DNA from: Penelope pileata
Taxonomy: Eukaryota > Chordata > Aves > Galliformes > Cracidae
Assembly (NCBI GenBank): GCA_013396635.1
Contig: WBMW01005275.1
Span: forward strand, 248,001 to 312,000
Length of the DNA stretch: 64,000 nucleotides
Direction: 5' to 3'
Shown here: positions 52,366 to 63,800 of the stretch, piece by piece
Layout of the letters: each line of letters begins with the position of its first letter
Numbering within the stretch: the first letter of the stretch is position 1
The notes under the pieces: generated by a model
Seen by the model: only the letters and a program-made list of their open reading frames with translations
What the model was told of the DNA's origin: nothing
Database searches by the model: none
Made by a program: the position numbers and the translations under genes

Positions 52366-52782
52366 CCCACAGAACACATAACTGAACCATGGATCTCATT
52401 ACCCTAGGAAGTAGTGAAATAGGAAAGTTTAAATGGACCTGAAAAGGAATTAAATGCATTCACATTCATAAAGGACAGTTAAGCACAATGATCCTTAGGC
52501 AGCCTCCAGTTCAGGATTACTTTAAGAAGCTGAGATAGAAAGTAGGAAGGTGTGAGAAGATTGTATCTGCTTGGTTTGTTGTAGTGTTTTCCCAACCATC
52601 TGCTCTAAGTAGTACTTAGACACAGGACACAGGTTAGGCAGAGAGCTATTCTGAGCCAGCAGAGAAGACCTTATGTTCCTACTTTGTTTTCCTCATTATG
52701 TATAAAGTAGGAATTCATCTTTGCTCAGCACAAGGCCCAACTTTCTTTCAGCTTTGGAATCACAACAAAAATCTCCAGAATT

Positions 52783-52826
52783 CTAATTCTAAAATTCTAA
52801 TTCTAATTAACATTCTAATTAATGTT
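52783..52826 (+). repeat. Degenerate (TCTAAT)n array
   Basis: ATTCTAATTCTA-type units recur about five times with small gaps. Confidence 0.7.
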
Positions 52827-53899
52827 TTAATATAGACAAATAACTCTAACTCAATAACATATTATTTTTTAGAGCAATTTGAATAGTAGGTAAAATAGAA
52901 TGAAAACAAGGTTTCACTTAGCCAGGAATAAAAGCAGCTTTAAAACTATAGATATCAAGTCTTTCTGGTCACCACCTCATGTATGTTTAGACATAAAGAA
53001 CTTCTACAGCTAGCCAGATGTAGTAACACTTTTGTAGGGCTGTATTTTCCCAGTTCTGACTGAAGTCCATGAAAACCAAAATGATTGAACACGCCCGAAG
53101 GAATTGCACCATAGAGACAAGCCTGGTGTATTATTCTGGTGCTGTAAGTTCGAGAGAGTAGATTTTGTTTATTTTCCAATTTTTTTTATGCTAAAACACT
53201 CTACAAAGAAGAATAAAACTTAAAACCAGGAAAAAGACCCTTTCACTAGCAACATTCTGTAGAATGCAAGCTAAGTTAGGTATTCCACATTCATTTCAAC
53301 TCAGTGTTAGCCACACATTATTTTAACTTTGAAAGTAGCAAGGAATTTGGCATCTCTCATCAGGGACTCTCATCACAGCATGACAGCAGCCCACATTGTA
53401 CAAGCTATGAAGTCTAGGAACACCTGATCATAGTTATCCTTACAGTTCAGCTCCTTTAGTGAGAGACTCCCAAAGGCAATGCTTTAAGTTTGTAGAGAAA
53501 ATATGTCTCTGGTATTACACTCAAAGATTTACAGAGATGGGAATGCATTGCATAGAACAAGAAATGGCAAGAAGAAATCGACCATTCTTTCAACCGGTTT
53601 AAAAGCTTGTCTTGCTTTTTCTTGGTGTTGCAAAATTCTGTGCGCATGAATTTACGCCGAGCTGAACTAGTATTTGGCCACACATAATGATTAAAAAATA
53701 AGAGCTGAGACTCAATTCTCAGAAGGATCAAACCCATGGTGGAACTATTTCAACCTCAAATTCAGCGCAAGTCTGTACAAAATCTCAGCTGATGGGCACT
53801 GGGCATATGAAAAGGCAGTGCACAACAGCAAAAACTGAAGGGCAGTATTCCCAGTTCAAACATCTCCTCTCAGTTGCACATAACAGTAATGAATTTCAA

Positions 53900-53972
53900 T
53901 ATTCTGCTCTCCTTATATAGCTCCCTACAGCAACATCAGTGTGATATCTGCACACATAAGGAGAGCAGAATA
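53900..53972. repeat. 17-bp perfect inverted repeat, 39-base loop
   Basis: TATTCTGCTCTCCTTAT (53900-53916) is perfectly complementary to ATAAGGAGAGCAGAATA (53956-53972). The 73-base unit could fold as a long hairpin. The stem is shorter and the loop longer than usual for a microRNA precursor. It lies about 270 bp before LTR copy B. No repeat family is recognised. Confidence 0.9.
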
Positions 53973-54240
53973 GCAAAACAGAGAACAGATCAGGAGTTAT
54001 GTGATCAGAATGGCAGGAATAGCTAGATTGGGACAATAGGAGATGTGAGATAGGATGTGAGATGAGCATGCCCAACCTCACTTTTGTCGGAAACATAAAC
54101 ACTGACCACACTAATAACTGTGAATGCTCTCTGAAAGATGTGCAAATTCAGTATCTCAGCAACACTGAACATGCAATACGAATATGAAACATAATTAACT
54201 TTTTAAAGAAGTCTGCTTTTTGGAAACCATTGGCTTCATC

Positions 54241-55248
54241 TGGCAAGGTTTTGTTAGAAGAGGGGCAGCAGGGGTGGCCTCTGTGAGCAGAGCTCAGCAG
54301 CTGCCCCATGTCAGAGCAGAGCCAGCTCCAGCTGCTCCAAAAGGGACCCACCGCTGCCAGAGCTGGGCCCTGAGCAACACTGGGTGTGCCTCTGGGAGAG
54401 AAGATTTGAGAAAGGGAAAAACTGCTGCGTAACAGCAGCTGGGAGAGAGGAGTGAAAAATGTGAGAGAAACAGCCCTGCAGCCACCAAGGTCGGTGCAGA
54501 AGGTGCTCCAGGCACGGTGCAGAAGTTCCCTGCAGCCCAGAAGAGGCCCATGGAGGAGCAGGCTGTCCCCCTGCAGCTCATGGGCACTATGCAGAGCCGA
54601 TCTCCATGTGCAGCCATGGAGGAGCCCACAGTGCAGCAGCGGACGTGGCCTGATGGAAGCCGCAGCCCATGGAGAGCCCCCGCAGGAGCAGGCCCTGAGC
54701 TGGAGCTGCAGCCCATGGAAAGGAGTCTGCAGTGGGGCAGGAGGTCTGGGAGAGCTGCTGCCCATGGGACCCTGTGCTGGGGCAGCTCCTGAAGGATGGA
54801 CCCTGTGGTACAGACCCATGTTGGAGCAGTGCTTGGAGAGCTGCAGCCTGTGGGAAGCCCACGTGGGGCCAGTTGGGGAAGGATGGCATCCTGTGGGAAG
54901 GAACCCATGCTGGAGCAGGGGCAGAAAGTAAGGATGAAAGTGTGGACAGACTGCATGCAGCCCCCATTCCTCTGGGCTGCTTGTGGGGAGGGGTTAAGAG
55001 AGGTTGGATGGGGAGAAGTTGGTTTTAGTTTATTTTAGTTTTCACTGCTCTAGCCTGTTATTAGTAGGCAATAAATTACATTAATCTCTCTAAATTGATT
55101 CTGCTCATAAAAGTAACTGGTGAGTGATCTCCCTGTCCTTATTTCAGCCTAAGTCCTGTTTTTTTCATTGTATTTTCTTCCCCTGTCCTTTTGAGGTGGG
55201 GGAGTGGCATGGTGGTGATTAGCTACCTATCGGTGTGAAACCACCACA
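54241..55248 (+). mobile_element. Solo LTR of an avian endogenous retrovirus, copy B
   Basis: Starts TGGCAAGGTTTTGTTAGAAG and ends AAACCACCACA, about 1.0 kb, same orientation as copy A. The first ~743 bases (to 54983) align to 5849-6591 without net indel at a constant offset of 48392, with about a dozen differences. The last ~265 bases align poorly to copy A. The poly(A) signal AATAAA is intact at 55070-55075, about 173 bases before the end. TG and CA termini are present. No primer-binding site or retroviral gene follows, so this is a solo LTR. The TATA-like position is weak (AGATTTGAGAAA near 54401). No target-site duplication was found. The open frames (159 codons plus; 220-223 codons minus) are GC-driven and not genes. 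Confidence 0.85.
55070..55075 (+). promoter_or_regulatory. LTR poly(A) signal
   Basis: AATAAA in the AT-rich tail of LTR copy B, in sense orientation. The equivalent site in copy A (6711-6716) reads AACAAA. Confidence 0.65.
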
Positions 55249-57534
55249 GGAACCACAAATTTATTTTGCAAAATGGAGTATTATATAAATATCTGCTCTG
55301 TCTTTTCCCCTTTACTTGTAATAACAGTATTTGAGAATTACTATGGCAAAATGAAGCACAACTGTTATCCCAGGAAAGGAATAAGAATCTACCAGTACAT
55401 ATCTTTCTCAAATGAAGAAGTAAGTAGCAAAAAATATTCTAAATCTACTGTCCTAGGTGGCCTTTCTACCAGTCTGGTCATTAGTAAGAATATTCCAAAC
55501 AGAGAAAAAGATATTACATTTTTGTGAATCTCAGGAAAAGACAATGGAAACATGAATAGAACAGTATAACAGAGATAATTGGCAGGAAAATATAGGTGGG
55601 GAGTTGATTTTTTGTTTGTTTTTAAATGTCTCAGTAACCATGGGAAGAAAGCCAGCACACACACAGTTTGGCTACCAGACATTACGTAATTGTCAATGAC
55701 CACTGTCACAGACTTTGAAAATCCACTAGAAGCGAAAGAAGGAAAACTTGTCATGAATACATACACAATCCAGAATAAACACTGTTTGCATGCAGGTTTT
55801 CTGCCACCAGAATACACATAGTTCTCCCTGGAACGATTATTCATGAAGAAATAATTGCGGTCTCTGTTGTTGCGTAAACAAAGTCCCCAAAAGCATGCTC
55901 CTCATCTGAATAGGTAACTGTTCGAATCAATCAATAATGGGAGCTTATGCTGAGAAAAAGGCAAACCTCCTTCTTACGGACAACTTATCTTTCCACGTAA
56001 GGGGATTTTAACAGAAGCTGTTTGGTGAGTTTTAGAGCATTACCCTGTCTCCTTCACTAATGGAGAGTCTATCTGGGCTTCTTTGAAAGAATAATCTGTA
56101 TGATTCTTTTGCTATTAACCTAAAAATTTAGCAACAACATGGTTTGCCAGCCAGCTTTTCTAGCTATCTTTTCTCTTGTGCTAGTGTCACTCATAATGTC
56201 ACTAACGCTTAAGTAAGACATGAAAGTATGTTTATTACCTTCCTATATTCACATCAACTTATTGCAATTCTTCTTTTTCCTACCTGGTGATAGTGCAGAC
56301 TGAATAGATACTTCTGTTCTTTACTAAAGGAAACGTTCCTTAAACTAGCAACTTCATACCTGGCAGGATTAAAATTAGGGGAAAAATTGTTTGCTTTTAT
56401 TCTTTGCTGGTACAAAAATCTACTCTTCTATAAATAAATATTTGATTCATTTCAGCCAGTAAAACAAAAGAGAACACGAGACTAACAGAAGTCAAAAAAT
56501 AAAATTTAACTTCTCAAAAATTAGAGCCCACATTTAATGAATAATCTGAACTACTTGCTAGATGTCAAATACATCGCTATGAGAATACATACTAACCTAC
56601 TGTTATAGGGAAGCATGAGAAAAGAAGTATGGAGAGAAGAAACAAGGTGACAAAATCCTTCACACGTTTGAAAAACAAAAATATGAAGCAGATAAAATCC
56701 AGAAAGTTCAAACAATTTTGAAAGTCTCTTCTGTTGTAAAGTGATACTACACAGTGTCTTTTAATAGCTAGGTAGCCATAAATTCAAGGTCTTTCTGCAT
56801 CTTTCTCAGTACTGGTCAGAGCAACAGTGTGCTGTCTTGTGTATTAATGTACACCTTCCAAATACAGTTATATTCTTTGAGTTGTGAAGAGGTCAAAATA
56901 TCTTGAACAGTGGTGGAGATGGAATGCCCAAGTAGAAATATCATGACACAGAAACTGGGCACAGACAACTGAGGAGCAGAAAAGACATAGATATGTTGCT
57001 TTTGACAAAGTGGACCATCAGAAACAAATGGCAATTTTAATAAATATCGATGGGGGCTAGAATCTGCAATAGTCTAATAACCTAAAGACCCCCATTAAAT
57101 GCACTAAAAAAGAAAAAATGAGACTGAAAACTCAATAAAATTGCCTCCTTGCCTCCCCCCAAACAACCAATGATGGCAGAGCTTTCCCTGTTCTGCAGCT
57201 GAACCAGAAAGAAACAAAATGATTCTTCTAGCCAAATTAAAGAAATTAGGGGGACTCTTAAAAGATGAGTGCCTAAGTATACAAAATATATCAGTCCAAA
57301 AATAGCTAAATCTGACCTTGTTCAGCAGGGTTATAATGGTGAAAATTTCTAAACTGATAGTCAAACAAAAGTCATAGTATGAAAATCACAAACTCCATCT
57401 TGTTTGAGCAGTAGCTGACGCTTTCATGTTCACTAGCTGCACGACTGATGAATCTATTAGAGGCTGCTGTAGTATCTCTAAAACTGTTTAATTTTGAAAG
57501 TGATACACAAACATTTTGAGTGTTNAAAATTTTG

Positions 57535-57536
<2 letters not shown>
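55249..57536. other. Unique AT-rich sequence, no gene seen
   Basis: No gene or transposon is recognised. A minus-strand frame of 151 codons at 55389-55844 has no family motif, sits in AT-rich DNA and is taken as chance. An N is present at 57525. Confidence 0.5.

Positions 57537-57568
<32 letters not shown>
57537..57568 (+). repeat. Poly(T) tract (T32)
   Basis: Thirty-two uninterrupted T, 12 bases after the N at 57525. It is the longest homopolymer in the window. No AATAAA lies at the expected distance on the minus strand, so it is not a clear retrocopy tail. Confidence 0.92.
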
Positions 57569-57570
<2 letters not shown>

Positions 57571-57600
57571 AGAAGGAAAAGGATATTAATATATAATAAC

Positions 57601-57815
57601 AGAATGGTTTGGATTGAAAGGGACCCTAAAGATCATCGAATTCCAACTCCTCTCTGCCATAGGCAGGGAAATCTGGGAAATCTAGGCCACTAGAAATTTC
57701 CCTAGATTTCCCTAGAAATCTAGATCAGGTTTCTCAAAGCGCCATCCAATCTGGCCTCGAATACTTCCATAGTATTCACAGTCACAGAGTAAAAAATTCA
57801 GAATTGTGTTCTTCT
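57601..57815 (-). mobile_element. CR1 LINE, 3' fragment, rearranged
   Basis: The plus strand reads AGAATGGTTTGGATTGAAAG, GGGACCCTAAAGATCATCGA and ATTCCAACTCC, the antisense CR1 3' end, then CGCCATCCAATCTGGCCTCG and CACAGAGTAAAAAATTC farther in. Between them, 57668-57728 carries a local expansion of GAAATCTAG-type words forming a 12-bp hairpin, where CR1 normally has a short ACCTCCCACTAGACC-like segment. A small deletion near 57775 is also likely. It is an old, truncated copy. Confidence 0.85.
57675..57712. repeat. 12-bp inverted repeat inside CR1 fragment
   Basis: GGGAAATCTAGG (57675-57686) and CCTAGATTTCCC (57701-57712) are perfect complements around a 14-base loop, with further partial copies of the same word on each side. 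Confidence 0.9.
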
Positions 57816-60800
57816 GTATGGGAAAACCTTCCTCTCACAAGTGCATGCTCTATTATAGAAAAGGTAATGTACAGTTATAAATTGCATATGCAAAAAACAG
57901 AAAATTTAAATGAGTAGATCAGGGACTACTTGAGAGAAAATAGATTAGAAAAATCCAGCTTGAAAGAAGAAAAACATATCTGCTCTTAAAGAAAAGGAAG
58001 TCTAATCCTTTCTTCTCCCTTGCTCCTTCCCTGAAAAGCTAGCAGAACGTTTGGACAGAGCAACTCATGTCTTTTGTGTTGATGTCAGAGCTGAAAGGTG
58101 AAATCAAAATTTTTAAAACTGAAACAATTTTCACATTTTAAAAAATCCATTTGAGCAAAAGTACACTGAAAGAATGTCCAATGTGCAGTACATTTAACTA
58201 TGTGGTTAAAAGAAGCTGCAGCATCTCCGAGTTACTTCCATGGTCAAGCTGAGCAAACAACACTATTACTGTAATGTTAGCATAGGAAAGGTGTGGGTTA
58301 CCAACAGTGAGATACAATTTCTCAGACAAAATTGTTAGTGTAGTTTGTACTGTTGTTAGTAATTTTGATAGCAAGACATCTGACTTCTTCCGTTTTCTTT
58401 CATGCACTAGAACGAAGGCAACAGAATGGAAGAATTTGGAATCACCTCTTTGCATGTGAAAACCCCATAGGCTGCCTCCCTGTTGGCTGCCACAGGAGTT
58501 ATTAGAATCTGGTCTGAATGGTGACAGAAATATGCATACATATAGATATGTAAGTATGGCTCATTTGTATTTGTTTATAATGACTAATTAAGTTTATTTG
58601 GAAGTCCTCTGCATTTATATGGCCTTTTCATTGTCACAGTTTCACAGACAACAAAGATATAACACTTCAACACAATGGGTAATGAGAAACAATTATTTTG
58701 ATTAAACATTAGACTATAGTTTGTAGAATGTAGTTAGATTACAAAATTTAATGCTTAAGAGAAACCAATTTTCTCAGTCATAATCATAAGAGGTGACTGT
58801 GTCCACTTGGACTCACCAGTCCTTTACTTCCACCTTTACAAGACTCAAGAATTTTCTTGTACCTACGGGGACTTTTTTCCTTTTTTGTATTTCTATGCTG
58901 AAATAATTCCAGTGTTTTAAAGCATCACAAATCCAAATCTCTTTTTACACAGTCTGCATTGCATTCTTCCAATCTCTGCTTTTATACGTTCCACTTTTAT
59001 AGCCACTATTCCAAAGCCTTCCAGTATAAATACTGAAAACACAGTTCTGCCCTTACCAATGGTTCTGCAGCAGCTACAATCCACATACTAAATACCTAAG
59101 TTATCCTCCCACTTTGGCAGATTGCCTTCCAAAGAGCTTGAAATTTTACATATTTTCTCTCCTACAGACAGTGCTTATCTGCCACTGAGTCTTCAAGAGT
59201 ATTTGTCATGAAAGAGAGGTAAAATGCTTTGTTACCTGTCAAAACTTAAATACACGACATCTGTGCTCAGATAGATTTTTCCTGTTCTATTTAACAAGGA
59301 CAGCAGCACTTGCTTTGAGGAGGTTTGGCCAAAATCAAAGCATAGGTCTAACAAAAGCAAAATTAATGAAAAAAAAATTAAAAAGAAAATGGGAGTCAGA
59401 AAGTCATAAATATAGAGAATTTAGCTACTACTCAGTAGAAACCCTGCAGCATCTGTGTATTTTGTGAAACAACTCAATTGCTAATGCACAGAGAAGTTTG
59501 GATTCATCCTCACTGGTCTATAAATACATTGCGTGAAGAGCAATCAAAGAATGTTGAAAAAAATGACAAATATCCTGCCTTTTAAAGTACTTGAAAAATA
59601 GTGAGTGTTTCTAGAGATATTAGTGAGCCATTAGATTTCTCACATGGTAGAAGTGTGCTTTGAAATGGTTGCCAGGAAATACACCACAGGTCTGCACAAC
59701 AAGGCAAACTTTTCAGTCAAGAACATCAAATCATTTTCTACTTCTAGATTCAGTGAGATTGCTGACCTTCTGGATGATATTTAAAATGAGGCCTTTATGA
59801 AGATTAATTTTTAAAAGGAGAAAATTGGCATTCCTTTCTCATTAATGATATCTCTTAAAAACAAAAGATTTCATAAAAAAAGCCAGAGGGAGGAGAAACA
59901 ATAAAAATGAGGGTAGCTGGTCATATTGTAATGAGTATAATCCCACAAGCACCCCTTGTTAAACCCATCATGCTCCATCGTCATTTAGAAGTCAAGGACT
60001 GAAGGATTAAGGCTATAGAGAGAATAAGACTGAAAATCATGTAGTCTGATTTCTATTTATGATTAAATAATATCTCAGAAGGAATTTCAACCTCTTGTTC
60101 TTTACTTGCAATAAGGTCTTGCATATGATCTTTGCTAAATATGACATTGTGAATTCTTTTCTATGTTAAATGACTTTAAGAATTTTTCACATTGGAGCAT
60201 GCACCACAGAATGTTTGTATTTTAGTGGCAAAAGTCAAACTCATGCAGTCAGTAAGAGATTTGCTAAGTGCTTCAGTGGTGAGTAGAATCCAATTTATAG
60301 CTCGTTAAAATGTGAATTGTTAAACTTCTGTCCCTGTTTCTCCTGATGAGTTTAAAAATCCCTCTCCCTCCCTCTCTAAATTTCATTACACATTCCAGCT
60401 GAAAACCACTTAAGCTTAGCTAGTTAACTTAGCAGCAAAGTGAAAAAAGGATGCTATCAGAAACTGAATGTGAGGAGCTCCAGCAGCGCCAGCAGAAACT
60501 CAAACTACCATAGCCATTTTGTGGTGGTCATGTAGCCTTGGCCATACTTCAGTAGTTTAAACTGTACTAACACACTAGCTTCAGCTTTTTGGCTATGCTT
60601 TGGAGTTCATCACTGGAGAATGTTTTTATTTTATTCTGAGATTGAATAATGATTTGCAAAATATTACAAAACAAGTCACATAATTGCAATTAAAAAGTAT
60701 TGTTCATTATATTTTACATCACTGATGAACATACTGCACTCTTTACACTGGATATTTATTATAAATGGTATAATAAATATTTAAGCCTTAAAAGGCCACA

Positions 60801-63800
60801 TAACAAAAATATAACTTCATGTCTCAGCTCAGAATCTCAGAGTATCTTATGAGCAAATAAGTTTCCCAACCACACAAATGGTGTGGACACCAATTCTTAA
60901 AATAATGAAATTTGAATTAATTTGCTTTGGTAATTTCATGAACTAATTTGAATGAAAGCCTGTGATTTTCCATGTTGAGGACCATGAGACAAGCTAGCAA
61001 CATCCTCAGACAGAATTTAGCAACTTCTAAAATCTCCAGCTTGAGGGCAGAGTTACTTTCAGGCTGACAGTACCTGTACAGGCAGGGATCCTGTGGGCCC
61101 TGGCAATCTCCCCATTTAAACACACAGTCTAGGTGAGTAGTGGGAGCAGTGAGTGCAAAACCGCCAAGTGGTAGCTAAACAATCAAAGAAAATAGGCATT
61201 TTTCTTCAATTTTATTCATTCTTGTCCTTGCAATTATTAGCTGTATTTAAGATTAAGGTTAGTACTCTACAGGGATTTGTATATCTGCAATAATGAGAAA
61301 CTGTAATGGCTCGGAAAGCAACACGATACTTAATAGGCCATTAAAGGACTTATCTGTCACACTGACAAGCATGCTCCACACTTCCCCCAGGGAGATGCCA
61401 CCAGGTTGCCTAGGGCTGGCCCTAAGGCATAGACAACCGAAGTACGTATGTGTGGACAGCTCTTTTGTCCTCAGTGTTACCCAAGGATGATTAAGAATTA
61501 CTCCTATGTGTCATTGCTACCAGGTTGTCCAGAGAAGTATCTTCTGAACTCCTAGGAAAACAAAAACCACTGATGAAGAAATCCTCTTCTTATTTTTATT
61601 ATCATTACTGTGACTTCAGCACTGAAGACTCTTTTTAGTCAATTAATGTTCAACTGGCATTGCCAGCACAAAATGTTCTTCGAATGGTCAGGACAGTTCA
61701 TGAGATTTCCTGTTGTTTAATAGATTCAAAACTGAAAAAGAAACCTGAAAAAATGTCTTCAACATGTACTTAAATAGTAGGAAAAATTTATTGTGATCAA
61801 TATTATTACAAGTAATGACAGCTCCATTACATAACTGATGGCATTAAATGCTATTTAAAAAGGAGGTTAGTACACTGCAAAATAGAGTTCTAAGTAAGAA
61901 CTCTGTGGTTTAAAGGAGCAATATTCTTATCATCTGGAAACACCTGGATTTAAGTCACAACTGAAAATGAATTTGGTAGTCTGTCAATCCATTTCCTAAT
62001 TCCTAGTCATTTGTTCATATCACAAAGCCACCAGGCAGGAGTGCGTGATGGGCAGTCCCTACCCAGAAGTGACTCAGGACTCAAGTAGGAAGGGTTTTGA
62101 TGCCTGAATTAAAAAGCGTTTGCAGAGCAGTTTTAAAAGTTAGCAGCAAAATTACTTGTGTGTGTCTGCTGCTTTCAGCTGAACTCTGCAAGCATTGCTT
62201 ACTTGCCCTTGGGAAAAAAAACAACAGTTCTTGGCACAGCAACTCAAACCATCCCAGAGAAGGTTAAAATGTCTAAGGACAATGTCATGCTCTACGTGGC
62301 TCTCATATTTTCTCTCTGGATTGATTAATCTGGTGCTACATTCTGCACCCAATCTGGCAGAGGAGTTTATTCAACATGTTTTTCACACTTAGAGCGCAGT
62401 ATCTTTTCCAGGCTGTAATAGTGAAAGTTGATGTGATTTAAAATAAAGAGGTCTCCTTACATTTTTTTCATGTATAAGCAGCATCCTCAAGAGAGGATGG
62501 CTGTTAGGCAGAGGAAATACTTCAGAGCCTTGAATATTTCGCTAAGCTCTGGACAGGATCAAGATTCAAGACACAAGCAAGTGATCAACTTCTCTGCTGC
62601 TCTATCTCTAGTTGTCTCCCTCTTCACAGTGCTGCCTTGCTGGCTTGTCGTTTTATACTCGATTCCCTACCCACGAATAAATTCCCAACAGAGAGATCTG
62701 GATTCCATTTCAGGCATAAGATCATCACGTATCAGATGTTGCAGCAAGGATCTGATCACATACAATTGGGAATTCCTTGCTTTTCCCTTCATGGAATACG
62801 TCCTTGGCCATCTCTCATCCATCCCGATCTTCCTCTCCCCTTTACAATCACTTAATGCGTACATATTGAGACATAACAGTCTTGTATTTTTCATGGAAAA
62901 AATCAGTTAGTATTTAGATTCCAGCCTCCAAAGAGCTTCAGTGAAGAGTTAAACTCCCTTTTAATATTTCTGCAATTTCTTGTGAGTTGGACAGATGATT
63001 GCACAGAAAGTTTTTCAGTGTAGCAGACAGCTATTCTTTATGAACTGAGGACAAAAGAACCAATAAAAGATAACAGAGGTTAACTAGCTTCTTGTGAATT
63101 GCATGGCTGACATGTACCACAGACTGAAAACTCTGTTAATGACAGGCACTGTGGCCTTTATTTAGTAATTCTGATATCTGTGGCTTAGTTGTATGTTTTA
63201 GATTATCATTAGGCTAAAATTCTCCAAGGCAGTTTTCCTGCACATATGAGCACATAAGGGCACATATGAGCTGCTAATAAAGTAAGTTGAGGCCTTTTTA
63301 TATATAGTGATGTCCCATTCCACATAAAAGCACTATTTAATACAGTGGCCTATCTAATAACCAACATTCCAGCATTTGAAGAAAACAGTCTATGCTGGTA
63401 CAAAGTCTGAAAAAGAGATTCTCCTCACCGACATCACATATAATTCCCTGGAAACAAGGTTTAAAATAGTTATGCTGGTAGACCCTGGATTATAGTGGAA
63501 CAAATGGTACCATTTAACATATAATATAACTAGCACTTAACATTAGATATCAATCATGGCTTGTACAATTCTAGGAATTCTTATTTTGATCAAGTAAAAA
63601 CCGCTTTTCTGAAGCTGATATCTCTTTCTATGTTAGTGTCCGGGGAAAATTAACTTTATGGGTTCATATTGTCTGTATTTCTGTTAGTGTGAATCTAGTG
63701 TTCTAGTGTGAATCAAGTTTTCAACTAAATTTAGCTGAGACACAGATGTCTCAAAGATAAATATATTCTTAAATGATTTGTGAAAATCAGCAACTATGAA

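Larger units (their letters stand above)
51735..52681 (+). mobile_element. Ancient CR1/L3-like LINE, 3' half
   Basis: This copy differs from the younger CR1s here. ACGGCAGATGAATTTTAAT, AAATGCAAAGAAATGTACA, TTGGAAAAAAATAATCC and GCATACACATAC follow the order of the RT C-terminal region of an old amniote CR1/L3-like group. Later come TGGATCTCATTACCCTAGG, AGTTTAAATGGACCTGAAAA and GGATTACTTTAAG-type 3' sequence, ending near ACACAGGTTAGGCAGAG...CCTTATGTTCC. That order matches the family end to end from the RT C-terminus to the 3' terminus. Divergence is high, with many indels, stops and a T-rich expansion at 52331-52361. Recognition is from memory, and the part at 52130-52370 is weak. It has no flanking repeats that I can see. 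Confidence 0.72.
52682..54240. other. Unique AT-rich sequence, no gene seen
   Basis: Contains a short degenerate TCTAAT-type array (about 52783-52826) and the inverted repeat at 53900-53972. Nothing coding is recognised. Confidence 0.5.

Noticed and set aside
53900..53972. MicroRNA precursor
   Set aside because: The stem is only 17 bp with a 39-base loop and no extended imperfect pairing beyond it; kept only as an inverted repeat.
5849..55248. One full-length provirus bounded by the two LTRs
   Set aside because: The 47 kb between them has CR1s and unique DNA but no gag, pol, env or primer-binding site, and the LTRs do not share target-site duplications. They are separate solo LTRs.
55389..55844. 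151-codon minus-strand open frame rich in hydrophobic residues
   Set aside because: The composition follows from T-rich codons in AT-rich DNA; no family features; no neighbouring exon signals.
62470..62910. 146-codon plus-strand open frame
   Set aside because: No motif, no start context and no homology I recognise; the length is what chance gives in 64 kb of AT-rich DNA over six frames.
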